Below are positions 18,062 to 26,899 of a DNA stretch of 43,964 nucleotides, piece by piece. Source of the stretch: an uncultured Opitutia bacterium. Its GTDB lineage: Bacteria; Verrucomicrobiota; Verrucomicrobiia; Opitutales; Opitutaceae. Both the position numbers and the translations under genes were made by a program. Under the pieces are notes generated by a model. It was given only the letters and a program-made list of their open reading frames with translations, was not told where the DNA came from and ran no database searches. Position 1 is the first letter of the stretch. Each line of letters opens with the position of its first letter. The stretch spans positions 1-43,964 of the forward strand of contig CAIJFT010000424.1 of NCBI GenBank assembly GCA_903820035.1, in the 5' to 3' direction.

Positions 18062-18960
18062 ACGCCGCCAAGGTCCCAGTTTCAATCCTCATCCCGATCA
18101 AGAACGAGGCGGCCAATCTGCCGCGTTGCCTTGCCGCAGTCGCATGGGCGGAACAGATCGTGGTGGTGGACTCGCAGAGCACCGACGGCTCCATCGCGAT
18201 CGCGGAGGCCCAGGGCGCCGAGGTCGTGCAGTTCGCGTTCAACGGAGTCTGGCCGAAGAAAAAAAACTGGGCGCTGGATCACGTGCCGTTTCGCCATCCT
18301 TGGGTCTTCATTTTGGATGCCGACGAGGTGCTGCCCGAGACCGCTCGCGCTGAGATCGGGGCCATCGTCGCCGCCGACGGCGCCGGCCACGCGGGCTATT
18401 GGATCAATCGCCGCTTCATGTTCATGGGCGAGTGGCTGCGTCATTCCTACTACCCGAACTGGAATCTCCGGCTCTTCCGCCACGTCGCCGGCCGTTACGA
18501 GCGCTTGGTCGAGGGCGCGACCGGTAGTGGGGACAACGAGGTCCACGAACACATCGTGGTGCAGGGCACCACCGCCCGCCTCCGCTGCGAGATGGACCAC
18601 TTTGCGTTCCCTTCGATCCATACTTTTGTCGAGAAGCACAACCGCTACTCCAACTGGGAGGCGCAACTCGCCTCCGAGTCGGGGTTAGCCCGCACCGGCG
18701 CTCTCCTGCAGGACCGGGCCGCCGGTTGGCGACGGTTCATCAAGCGCGCCGTCCGCCAACTGCCATTCCGGCCGACGTTGCGATTTCTCTACGTCTACGT
18801 CGCCCAAGGTGGATTCCTCGACGGCCGGCGCGGGTTTTATTTCGCCCGGCTGCACGCCGTGTACGAATTCCTCGCCGTCGCCAAGACCGCGGAACTTCGG
18901 CTGGCCCGCCAAGCCGCCGAACGCCCGCGTCCGCCGGCAGGCCACTGCACCAAGCCCTGA
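18058..18960 (+). CDS. WaaE-like GT2 glycosyltransferase
   Basis: GT-A fold enzyme of 300 residues. It opens SILIPIKNEAANLPRCLAAV, then VVVDSQSTDGS, and carries the metal-binding motif ILDADE. The segment WPKKKNWAL and the later NWNLRLFRH are typical of the WaaE/KdtX group, which adds sugars to lipopolysaccharide core or related acceptors. A C-terminal amphipathic region (RRGFYFARLHAVYEFL) may touch the membrane. The start overlaps the TPR gene stop (ATGA). Its place between TPR and export genes suggests a core or first-sugar step, but the donor is unknown. Confidence 0.88.
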   Translation: MNAAKVPVSILIPIKNEAANLPRCLAAVAWAEQIVVVDSQSTDGSIAIAEAQGAEVVQFAFNGVWPKKKNWALDHVPFRHPWVFILDADEVLPETARAEIGAIVAADGAGHAGYWINRRFMFMGEWLRHSYYPNWNLRLFRHVAGRYERLVEGATGSGDNEVHEHIVVQGTTARLRCEMDHFAFPSIHTFVEKHNRYSNWEAQLASESGLARTGALLQDRAAGWRRFIKRAVRQLPFRPTLRFLYVYVAQGGFLDGRRGFYFARLHAVYEFLAVAKTAELRLARQAAERPRPPAGHCTKP

Positions 18961-18982
18961 GCCTCCTTCAACTTTCCCGCGC

Positions 18983-19654
18983 ATGATCCCCCTCACCACC
19001 ACCGCCGGTCCGCGTCCCAGCCTCGCCCGTTCCCGCTACCCAGCCTTCGTGCTTTGCGCCATGCTACTCATCGCGCGCGGGGGCATCTCCGCCGCCGGCG
19101 CACCCGCAGCGGAAACCACGAGCGTGACGAACCCCGAATACGTGCTCACCGCCGGGGACACCATTGTGGTCGTCATTGATGGCGAACCCGAACTGCGCAC
19201 CGCGAACCTCATCGCCCAGGACGGAACGGTGCGCCTGCCGTTGGTGGGTGGTATCCGGCTCGAGGGTCTGCCGGTACGCCAGGCCGAAGCGCTGCTCGCC
19301 AAGGGCTACCGCGAAGGCCTTTTCCTCCGGAACCCCGAGGTCCACGTGCAGGTGACGGAGTATGCCGCTCGGCTTGTCAGCGTTCTCGGCGCCGTCCGCA
19401 TCCCGGGAAAAGTCACGTTCCCCAAAGAGCGAAAGCAAATCGAAATCATCGACGCGATTACGCAGAGTGGCGGGTTTCTGCCCGTGGCCAAGGGCGACGC
19501 CGTCGTCGTCACCCACACCGACGCCGCCGGTCACGAGACCCAAAGGATCGTCGATGTCGCCGCCCTCATGAGTGGAAAGCGCAAGGACGACAAACCTGCC
19601 GTTATCTTTGTCCAACCTGGTGACCGCATTTTTGTTCCAGAGCGCTTGTTCTGA
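18983..19654 (+). CDS. Short OPX-type polysaccharide export protein
   Basis: Protein of 223 residues with a signal peptide (hydrophobic 19-38; cleavage near SAAGAPA; no lipobox cysteine in the usual place). The polysaccharide-export domain covers about 48-127 (PEYVLTAGDTI, DGTVRLPLVGGI, NPEVHVQV). One SLBB-type domain follows from about 131 (VLGAVRIPGKVTF, AITQSGGF, PGDRIFVPERLF). Wza of E. coli is near 380 residues and ends in the helix that forms the outer-membrane pore; this protein ends after the SLBB domain, so it lacks that part. It should act in the periplasm in series with the chain-length regulator encoded 34 bases downstream. The barrel at 12517 could supply the outer-membrane channel. 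Confidence 0.9.
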   Translation: MIPLTTTAGPRPSLARSRYPAFVLCAMLLIARGGISAAGAPAAETTSVTNPEYVLTAGDTIVVVIDGEPELRTANLIAQDGTVRLPLVGGIRLEGLPVRQAEALLAKGYREGLFLRNPEVHVQVTEYAARLVSVLGAVRIPGKVTFPKERKQIEIIDAITQSGGFLPVAKGDAVVVTHTDAAGHETQRIVDVAALMSGKRKDDKPAVIFVQPGDRIFVPERLF

Positions 19655-19688
19655 TCCCGCCCCCGACCCATCTTCAGCTCCGACCGTC

Positions 19689-21851
19689 ATGGAAAACGCC
19701 CCGCCCACCCGTCTCGCCGCTGCCAAGTTGAACCTCAAACGATCCCCGCGGGAGTTCGTCGCCATGTTCCTGGAACGCTGGTGGATCGGCGCTTTGGTCG
19801 GCGCCGCCGCCGGCGCGGCCGTCTTTCAATTCAGTCCTCGCCCGGAGCCCGTCTACCGCACCGAGGTATCGCTGATGTTCGAGTCGAAACGCAGCCGCAT
19901 CCTCGCGATGCAGGAAGTAGTGGATACCACCGTCCAGGGAATCAACGAGCTGAATAACCACCTCGAGCAACTCCGCAGTAAAACCTTCCTCGACTACCTG
20001 CTTGGTTCGTTCACCCCGGAAGAGGTGGCGAAGATTCAGCAGTCTTACCGCGACCCGCTAAACCCGTCCGCGCCGCCGCCCCCCCTCGCCGATCTCATTC
20101 AGAGTGGAACCGCCGCAAACGCCCGGCGCGGGACGACGATCATCAGTATCACGGTGAACAACCGGAATCCGGAGGCCGCCGCGCTCATCGCCAACCGGTT
20201 CGCCCGGAAGTACATCGACTTCAGCCTCGACCGCGCCAACACCGGCACCAGCTCCGCGATCATCTTCCTGCGTAACCAAGCCGAGGAGACCCGCACCGAA
20301 GTCGAGTCCGCCGAAACCTCGCTGCAGGCCTACCGGGCCAAGCATAACATGGCCACCCTCGGCGAAGCGAAGGACGTCACCGTCCAGAAACTCGCCTCGC
20401 TCGGCGAGGCATCCGTGGCCGCGCGGCTCACCCAGATTCAAAGCAAATCGTTGATCGATAAAATCGCGGCTGACCAGGCCGCGGGCCGGGATCTCTCGGA
20501 AATCAGCCAGATCGCCGCCACCCCTCAGGTCGCCGCGGCCAAGAGCCGCCTCACTGAACTCGCCACGCAACGCACGATGCTTGAGCAGCGGTACCTCGCC
20601 CGGCATCCGAAAATTGTCGAAAACGAGGTCGAACTGCGCGAGGCCCGACGCCTCCTCGACGACGGGGTGGCGCGGGCCGGGTCGAGCCTTCGCACCAACT
20701 ACGACGTCGCCGCGCAGCAACTGCAAAGTCTCCAGAAAGAAATGGTCGAGACCGAGGCGCAGGTCCGATTGCTCGACAAGATCGCCGTCGACTACAAGTT
20801 CTTGGAGCAGGACGCCGTCACCAAACGGGCGACGTACACCGGCATCGTGTCGCGCCTCGGGGAGGCAAAGATCACCAGCCAACTGGAGAATACGACGATC
20901 AAGGTGTTCGACGCGGCACCGGTGCCTGGGGCGCCCATGGACCGCGGCACGGCCCGCATTGTCAGCCTTACCGTGACGGCGGCGTTTGGTGGACTGCTGC
21001 TGGTGCCCCTCCTGATCGGCCTGCTCGATACGCGCGTCCGGAGTCCGTACCACGTTGAAGAGGCCCTCGGGGAGAAACTGCTCGGTGCGATCAAGCCGCT
21101 GGTCCGAACCTCCGCCTTTTCCAACGCCAACTCCTTCCGGGCCAACAACGACGCCGCCCTGACCGAGAGCTGGCGCGGCATCTACAGCGAAATCGAGGTC
21201 GGCTCCGCCCTGAAATACCCGAAGACAATCCTCGTAAGCTCGAGTATTCAGGCCGAAGGCAAGACGCAGGTCGCCTGCAACCTCGCCGCCGTCTACGCAC
21301 AACACCGCAAGAAAGTACTGCTCGTCGACTGCGATCTGCGCCGCCCCGGCTTGCACCGCCAGTTCAACCTCAAGAGTCCCCACGGGTGGACGGAATGGAT
21401 CCAGCGACCGGCTGATAGTCGTGGTGCGGTTCCAGATACCGTCACGACGGTCGAACCCTATTTCGACTTCCTCCCCGCCGGCCCCACCCCGGCGAACCCG
21501 ACGCAGGTCCTGGACCTCCTCGGCCGGCGAGAGGTACTCCAACTGTGGCTCGACCGCTACGACGTCGTCATCTTCGACACTCCGCCCGCCTCGACCTTTC
21601 CCGATGCCGTACTGCTTGCCCGCAGCTGTAACGAATTGTTCTTTGTCATCGGCTACAAGATTATCTCGGCCCAAACCGCCTACCGGACGCTTTCCCGCTT
21701 CGGCGAGACGGGTATCGCCAAGCTCGGTGTCATTCTCAACCGGCTGCCGTTGTCCAAGATTATTAACTACGGCGATTACTCCGGCTACGGCGGCCAAGAT
21801 ACTCGTTTCTACAAATCGTACGCCGAAGAAGGCGACGGCGGCTCCAAGTAA
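19689..21851 (+). CDS. Polysaccharide co-polymerase fused to BY-type tyrosine kinase
   Basis: Protein of 720 residues combining a Wzz domain and a cytoplasmic kinase. Membrane helices are at about 31-48 and 424-446, flanking a large periplasmic coiled-coil part (about 200-400). The Pro-rich PCP motif sits near 411-417. The kinase has Walker A SSSIQAEGKT (517-526), Walker A-prime LLVDCD (544-549), Walker B VVIFDTPP (626-633), and a C-terminal tyrosine cluster (Y694, Y697, Y700, Y708, Y711) for autophosphorylation. Walker A has Ala where most BY-kinases have Gly. It controls chain length and couples assembly to export. The ATG at 19689 follows the OPX gene by 34 bases. Confidence 0.94.
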   Translation: MENAPPTRLAAAKLNLKRSPREFVAMFLERWWIGALVGAAAGAAVFQFSPRPEPVYRTEVSLMFESKRSRILAMQEVVDTTVQGINELNNHLEQLRSKTFLDYLLGSFTPEEVAKIQQSYRDPLNPSAPPPPLADLIQSGTAANARRGTTIISITVNNRNPEAAALIANRFARKYIDFSLDRANTGTSSAIIFLRNQAEETRTEVESAETSLQAYRAKHNMATLGEAKDVTVQKLASLGEASVAARLTQIQSKSLIDKIAADQAAGRDLSEISQIAATPQVAAAKSRLTELATQRTMLEQRYLARHPKIVENEVELREARRLLDDGVARAGSSLRTNYDVAAQQLQSLQKEMVETEAQVRLLDKIAVDYKFLEQDAVTKRATYTGIVSRLGEAKITSQLENTTIKVFDAAPVPGAPMDRGTARIVSLTVTAAFGGLLLVPLLIGLLDTRVRSPYHVEEALGEKLLGAIKPLVRTSAFSNANSFRANNDAALTESWRGIYSEIEVGSALKYPKTILVSSSIQAEGKTQVACNLAAVYAQHRKKVLLVDCDLRRPGLHRQFNLKSPHGWTEWIQRPADSRGAVPDTVTTVEPYFDFLPAGPTPANPTQVLDLLGRREVLQLWLDRYDVVIFDTPPASTFPDAVLLARSCNELFFVIGYKIISAQTAYRTLSRFGETGIAKLGVILNRLPLSKIINYGDYSGYGGQDTRFYKSYAEEGDGGSK

Positions 21852-21943
21852 GAACCCCGGACACTGCGGCGACCCAGCCTTTTCCGATTTCCTCCGCGTC
21901 CGCCAATTCCTTCCCTGCCCCCGGGCCCTCGTGCGCCTCAGGG

Positions 21944-23455
21944 TTGCGCGCGGCCGCCGGCGTCGGCGTGCTCGCACTACTGGTCTTTGCTCCCCTTCAC
22001 TACGGCTCAACCCGGCCGGGCGGCATCGAATGGCTGCTTGCCCTCGGCGCTCCGACCGTATTGCTGTGGGCCGCAAGCTGGGTCGTGGCGCGACGTCGTC
22101 CCGCTGTGCCCGCGATCTTTGCCGGTTTCGCCGGACTGGTGTTGCTCGCCGCGGTGCCGTGGCTCACCGGCCTGGCCCAGCCCACGGCCATCGCCGATTT
22201 CACCCGCGAACATTTCGGCCGGGTCGCCGCGCGCTGGCCCGATTGTCTCGTCTGGTGGAACCAGTGGAACCAGCTGGGCTTTATCGGGCTGCTCGTCGCC
22301 GTCATGGTGATGGCGGTTGATTTCGCCCGAAGCCCGACCTGGCTGCTCGCGATGGTCGTCACCATCACCGCTACGGGCACGGCAGTGGCCGCCCTCGCCC
22401 ACGTCCAAAATGCCCTCGGCTGGAAAACTATTTTCGGCGAGGCCGGCCCGCCGCTGATGACCTACTTCTCCGGCACGTTTTATCATCACACCGCGGCCGG
22501 AGCCTATTTGAACTCAGTGTGGCCCCTGGCCTTCGGGCTGGCGTGGCTTTCGTGGCGCGCGGGCTGGCGGCAGGGCTGGACGCGGGGCAATACCGCTCGG
22601 ACAGCCGCGGGCGTCTTTGCGACGGGCCTGCTGCTGACCGCCCACGGCGCTCACGTTTCGCGCCTGCCCCAGGCGGTGGCCGCCCTGTGCCTAATCGCCT
22701 TGATCCTCGTGCTGCTGCCCCGCTACGGCGTGAAGGTGCGGCTTTGGTCGACCCGACGCAAACTCGGCGTCGCGTTCGGCTTGCTCGCGCTGGCCGGCGC
22801 CGCGGTGTTACTCGTCAACACCACCGGCCGGATCGAAAAAATCGCCGACCGCTGGCGGGCGCTGCTCTTCCCGCCCGCCAATCCCACCGTACCCATCTGG
22901 CACCAGCCGCCCGAAGCCGAGTGGAACGCTTACGTCGGCGGCGATCTAATCATCCACGCAGCAAGCCGCGAGCGCACTTTTGGCCTGCGCCAAATCGCCT
23001 GCGAGGATGCGATTGCCGCAATCCGGACCCGTCCCTGGTTCGGCCACGGACCCGCCAACTGGATCGGAGCCGCCAGCCGGCACTCCACCGATCCCACGGT
23101 GCGTTCTTTCTTTCAAATGCTCCAGTTCACCCATCAAGACGTCCTGCAGTTTGCGGTCGAATGGGGCCTGATTGGCGCCCTCGGCTGGTGGGGATTACTG
23201 GCCGGGGGGCCCGTGCGACTCCTCCGCCTGAACTTCACCGGGCGAACCCTTGGCGCGATTGAGATCGGCGTGTTCTTCGCGCTCGTCGGGGTGCTGCTGC
23301 AATCACAATGGGATTTCCCGCTCCAGATGCCCGGCATCGCGCTAAACATTGCCGTGCTCGCCGGCATCGCTTGGTCCGCGCAGCGCAGCGCAACCGCCGG
23401 CGTAGACTCCGCGGCGACCTTTGCCCCCTTTCAAAGCACCCGCTCCCATGCCTGA
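21944..23455 (+). CDS. O-antigen ligase/polymerase-like membrane protein
   Basis: Protein of 503 residues with about 11-12 predicted membrane helices. It has a large periplasmic loop near 270-400 holding the Wzy_C-type pattern: PWFGHGPANWIGA and then FTHQDVLQFAVEWGLIG. WaaL ligases and Wzy polymerases share this architecture, so either joining a glycan to an acceptor or polymerising repeats is possible. The C-terminal 25 residues are polar. The start is uncertain: TTG 21944 is the longest option; GTG 21968 is close. Its stop overlaps the ABC permease by 8 bases. The WaaL/Wzy distinction cannot be made from sequence alone. Confidence 0.86.
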   Translation: MRAAAGVGVLALLVFAPLHYGSTRPGGIEWLLALGAPTVLLWAASWVVARRRPAVPAIFAGFAGLVLLAAVPWLTGLAQPTAIADFTREHFGRVAARWPDCLVWWNQWNQLGFIGLLVAVMVMAVDFARSPTWLLAMVVTITATGTAVAALAHVQNALGWKTIFGEAGPPLMTYFSGTFYHHTAAGAYLNSVWPLAFGLAWLSWRAGWRQGWTRGNTARTAAGVFATGLLLTAHGAHVSRLPQAVAALCLIALILVLLPRYGVKVRLWSTRRKLGVAFGLLALAGAAVLLVNTTGRIEKIADRWRALLFPPANPTVPIWHQPPEAEWNAYVGGDLIIHAASRERTFGLRQIACEDAIAAIRTRPWFGHGPANWIGAASRHSTDPTVRSFFQMLQFTHQDVLQFAVEWGLIGALGWWGLLAGGPVRLLRLNFTGRTLGAIEIGVFFALVGVLLQSQWDFPLQMPGIALNIAVLAGIAWSAQRSATAGVDSAATFAPFQSTRSHA

Positions 23456-24311
23456 TCCCATCGAACCGCCGCCGGCCGTCACGATTCGCCCGACCCGGTC
23501 CTGGGTCGATTTCGATTGGCGCAGTCTGGTCGCGTACCGCGATCTGATCAGTCTGCTCGTCCAACGTGATTTTACCGCGCGCTACAAGCAGACGGTACTC
23601 GGGCCACTCTGGTACATTCTCAATCCCTTCATCACCACGCTGGTCTTCACGGTGGTGTTCAGCCGGATCATGGGGATCTCGACCGACGGCACGCCGCCGA
23701 TGCTTTTCTACCTCTGCGGCATGCTGGGCTGGTCGTACTTCTCGAACGTGCTCGGCGCCACGTCGAACTCGCTCGCGGGCAATGCCGGACTCTTCTCCAA
23801 GGTTTACTTTCCGCGCCTGGTGCCGCCGATCGCCGCCACCCTGTCGAACCTGCTCGCCCTCGGCGTGCAGTTGGCGACCTTCCTCGTCTTCTACACGCAG
23901 CAACTGCTGTCCGGCGCACCCGATGGCATTGCGGCTCCCGGCTGGCGCTGGCTGCTGTTTCCGTTGCTGGCCGTGCACATGGCCCTCCTCGGGCTCGGCG
24001 TCGGGCTGGTGTTGTCCACCCTGACGGCCAAGTACCGCGACCTCCAGCACATCCAAGGATTTCTCGTGCAACTGTGGATGTACGCCACGCCTGTGATCTA
24101 CCCGTACTCCCGCATTCCCGTGGAATGGCGCTGGATCGCCGCACTCAATCCCATGACCGCCGTGATCGAGGCGACCCGCTGGGTGTTCCTCGGCACCGGC
24201 TCGGTCCCGAGCTCGACCTATCTGCTCTCGCTCGTTCTGACTGGCGGGCTCTTGGCTCTGGGCCTGATCGTCTACCAACGCGCGGCCCGGACTTTCGTCG
24301 ACACCGTCTGA
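23448..24311 (+). CDS. ABC-2 type polysaccharide exporter permease (Wzm-like)
   Basis: Protein of 287 residues with the ABC-2 permease layout. A cytoplasmic N-terminus with WVDFDWRSLVAYRDLISLLVQRD and FTARYKQTVLGPLWYILNPF precedes six membrane helices. The segments LGWSYFSNVL, KVYFPRLVPPIAATLSNL and ATPVIYPYSRIP are typical of Wzm/KpsM proteins. Paired with the ATPase 34 bases downstream, it would flip undecaprenyl-linked glycan across the inner membrane. I chose ATG 23448 (MPDPIEPP); the frame extends 9 codons upstream inside the previous gene. Confidence 0.94.
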   Translation: MPDPIEPPPAVTIRPTRSWVDFDWRSLVAYRDLISLLVQRDFTARYKQTVLGPLWYILNPFITTLVFTVVFSRIMGISTDGTPPMLFYLCGMLGWSYFSNVLGATSNSLAGNAGLFSKVYFPRLVPPIAATLSNLLALGVQLATFLVFYTQQLLSGAPDGIAAPGWRWLLFPLLAVHMALLGLGVGLVLSTLTAKYRDLQHIQGFLVQLWMYATPVIYPYSRIPVEWRWIAALNPMTAVIEATRWVFLGTGSVPSSTYLLSLVLTGGLLALGLIVYQRAARTFVDTV

Positions 24312-24345
24312 TGAACCGCCGCCACTCGTCACCTTTTTCCCCGGC

Positions 24346-25581
24346 ATGAGCGCACCCATCATTGAAGTCAGCGGCATCTCCAAGCGCTACCGCCTGGGCC
24401 AGATCGGCATGACCTCGCTGCGCGACGACCTCCAGCGGCTCGGCCGCTGGCTGGGCGGTCGCCCCCCGGCCGCCGTGGCCGAAGCGAGCCGCGACTTCTG
24501 GGCGCTGCGCGACGTCTCCTTCTCCGTCGCGCCCGGCGAGGTCCTCGGCATCATCGGCCGCAACGGTGCCGGCAAGAGCACCCTTCTGAAGATTCTCTCC
24601 CGCATCACCGAGCCGACCGCCGGAGAAATCAAGCTGCGCGGCCGGGTCGGCAGCCTGCTTGAAGTCGGCACCGGTTTTCACCCGGAGCTGAGCGGCCGCG
24701 ATAACATTTTCCTGAACGGCAGCATCCTCGGCATGCGCAAGCGTGAGATCGCCGCGAAGTTCGACGAGATCGTCGCCTTCGCCGAAGTCGGCGAGTTCAT
24801 CGACACGCCGGTGAAGCGCTACTCGAGCGGCATGTACGTGCGGCTCGCTTTCGCCATCGCCGCGCACTTGGAGCCGGAGATCCTGATCGTCGACGAAGTG
24901 CTCGCCGTCGGCGATGCCCAGTTCCAGCGCAAGTGCATCGGCCGCATGCAGGAGATCTCCCACGGCCACGGCCGCACCGTGCTGTTTGTGAGCCATTCGA
25001 TGGCGACGATCCGCCGGCTCTGCCAGCGCTGCGTCGTGCTGGAGAACGGCCGGCTCAAGGGCGTCTATCCCGTCGAGGAGGCGATCGACCAGTACAACCG
25101 ACATTTCGGTCCCGCCGGGCTGGACCTTGAGGTGTCGACCCGGCCTCGGGACTGGGGTACGACGGGCGAAGACGCACGGCTGCTCCGCGTGCGTTGCGTG
25201 AACGAGCGCGGGCTTTTTTTCGGAGAACCTTTCGCCGTCGAACTGACCCTGCAGGTCAACAAGCCCTTCGATGCGCTGATGACCGGCTTTTGCCTCAACA
25301 CCATCGAAGGCCAGCGCGTGATGACCATCGACAGCGATGCCGACCGGCAGACCTGGCAATTGCAGCCGGGGCGTTATGTGGTCCGCATCGGCCTGCCGCG
25401 CCTCCCGGTTTCACCCGGCCGCTATCACCTCTCGATCTCCATCGGGCAAGGCCGTCATTTTGCCGACATCATCGACGGCTTCGCCCTGTGGGAGGTCCAA
25501 CCGGGCCAGAACGATTTCGAGAGCGACCGCGGATTTGGCGGATGCCGCCTGACATCGGAAACCTCCATCCGGCCGGCCTGA
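24346..25581 (+). CDS. ABC exporter ATPase with C-terminal carbohydrate-binding-type domain (Wzt-like)
   Basis: Protein of 411 residues. The N-terminal nucleotide-binding domain has Walker A GRNGAGKST (71-79), ABC signature YSSGM (159-163) and Walker B ILIVDE (179-184), with the usual H-loop in FVSHS. A long insertion-like helix (about 24-50) precedes the Walker A, as in Wzt. Residues about 250-405 form a beta-rich domain like the Wzt C-terminal domain, which in some O-antigens recognises the modified end of the finished glycan. This implies that chain termination and export may be linked here. It works with the Wzm-like permease just upstream. Confidence 0.93.
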   Translation: MSAPIIEVSGISKRYRLGQIGMTSLRDDLQRLGRWLGGRPPAAVAEASRDFWALRDVSFSVAPGEVLGIIGRNGAGKSTLLKILSRITEPTAGEIKLRGRVGSLLEVGTGFHPELSGRDNIFLNGSILGMRKREIAAKFDEIVAFAEVGEFIDTPVKRYSSGMYVRLAFAIAAHLEPEILIVDEVLAVGDAQFQRKCIGRMQEISHGHGRTVLFVSHSMATIRRLCQRCVVLENGRLKGVYPVEEAIDQYNRHFGPAGLDLEVSTRPRDWGTTGEDARLLRVRCVNERGLFFGEPFAVELTLQVNKPFDALMTGFCLNTIEGQRVMTIDSDADRQTWQLQPGRYVVRIGLPRLPVSPGRYHLSISIGQGRHFADIIDGFALWEVQPGQNDFESDRGFGGCRLTSETSIRPA

Positions 25582-25591
25582 CCTCCCTCGT

Positions 25592-26863
25592 ATGCGCCCC
25601 GTCCGACGCGTCGCCATTGTAACGCGCCACACCCCGTTGCCATGGGATGACGGTGCGGGTAGCTATCTGCATGATCTTGCCGCCGGCCTCGCCGCGCGCG
25701 GCTTCCGCGTCGAAGTGCTCTGGCTCGAGCCGCACGAGCCCATCCGCTGGCAACGCGTCTGGCGCCTGCCGGCCGCCTTCTCCGCCAACGTAACGCTGCA
25801 CCTTCCCGGTGCGTGGCGGATCGGCCGCCGCTACTTTTTTCCCCTTGTGATCTGGCTGCCGTGGAAAGCCCGCAGTTTACACCTCGTCCGGCGCAGTCTC
25901 GAAGCGCTAAGACTGCTGCGCCCCCGCAGCCACCCGGCCCCAAAGCCCGGGGCCGAGGCCACTCCAGGCCGGCCGTGGATGTCGCCCCCGAACACCACCG
26001 AACTGGCCACCACCTCACGTTGGCTAAGGCGCCAACGGCCGGACGCCGTCATTGCCAGTTATGCCTGGCTCGCTCCCGTGCTGGCGGTGCCGGAGGCACG
26101 CGGACTCCGGCGACTGTGCCTGACCCACGATGTGGCCTGGCGACGCGCGCAACTCGCAGTCGCCCGCGCCGACCCGGCCGAGGTCACCGCGGCTCAGGAA
26201 GCGGGTTGGCTCCAATCGGCGGATACGCTGATCGCGATTTCCCCGGCCGACGCCCGCGAATTGCAGGCACTGTCGCCGCGCGCCCAAGTCGTCGTGACCC
26301 CCAAGGCCTTCGTCGTTGCCGCAACGGAGAGCCGAGCCACCCCGGCGCCCCGCCTGCTGTTCGTCGGCAGCGGCAACGCCTTCAACGTCGAAGGGCTGCG
26401 CTGGTTTCTGGAGAAGGTGTGGCCCCTCGTCCGCGCGGGAGTCCCGGAGGCAACGCTTCAGGTTTGCGGCTCCATCGCCGCGGCGTTTCCCGCCGCGCCG
26501 GCCGGCGTGACGTTCCTCGGCGGCGTTCCCGACCTCGCGCCCCATTATGCCTCGGCAGCCGTTGTCGTGGTTCCGCTGCTCCGGGCCACCGGGCTGAACA
26601 TCAAGTTGGCGGAAGCCGCCGCGTACGGTCGCGCCATCGTTACCACCCCCGTCACTCTCGAAGGCGCACCGTTTCTCCGCGACGCGGTGCGGTCGACGGA
26701 CCAGCCGGCGGATTTCGCGGCCGCCGTAAACCAGCTGCTAGGCGACCGCGACGCGCAGGCGGCGGCGGCGGCGCGGAGCCTCGCCGCCGCCCGGCGGCAC
26801 CTGTCGCCGGAAGCCTGCTACGGCCCGCTGCTCGCCGCGCTGGGCGCCTCCGCGACGAGTTGA
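25592..26863 (+). CDS. GT4-like glycosyltransferase
   Basis: Protein of 423 residues with a GT-B fold. The N-terminal domain begins RVAIVTRHTPLPWDDGAGSYL (acceptor side). The C-terminal domain has LLFVGSGNAFNVEGLRWF, VTFLGGVPDLAPHYASAAVVVVPL, and the donor-site segment TGLNIKLAEAAAYGRAIVTT. That last segment resembles the one in the GT4 gene at 35088, and the two could be relatives. It starts 10 bases after the ABC ATPase, marking the change from export genes to glycosyltransferases. Sugar specificity unknown. Confidence 0.86.
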   Translation: MRPVRRVAIVTRHTPLPWDDGAGSYLHDLAAGLAARGFRVEVLWLEPHEPIRWQRVWRLPAAFSANVTLHLPGAWRIGRRYFFPLVIWLPWKARSLHLVRRSLEALRLLRPRSHPAPKPGAEATPGRPWMSPPNTTELATTSRWLRRQRPDAVIASYAWLAPVLAVPEARGLRRLCLTHDVAWRRAQLAVARADPAEVTAAQEAGWLQSADTLIAISPADARELQALSPRAQVVVTPKAFVVAATESRATPAPRLLFVGSGNAFNVEGLRWFLEKVWPLVRAGVPEATLQVCGSIAAAFPAAPAGVTFLGGVPDLAPHYASAAVVVVPLLRATGLNIKLAEAAAYGRAIVTTPVTLEGAPFLRDAVRSTDQPADFAAAVNQLLGDRDAQAAAAARSLAAARRHLSPEACYGPLLAALGASATS

Positions 26864-26899
26864 CCGGCCCGCCGCGCCTCCGCCACTTTCCCGCTTACC

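Noticed and set aside
20058-22076. A 672-codon minus-strand frame opposite the BY-kinase gene.
   Set aside because: It covers a fully conserved PCP/BY-kinase gene and has Arg/Gly/Val-rich, motif-free sequence, as expected for a shadow.
24346-25581. Teichoic-acid exporter TagH as an alternative for the ABC ATPase.
   Set aside because: The gram-negative envelope genes around it and the Wzt-like C-terminal domain fit Wzt better.
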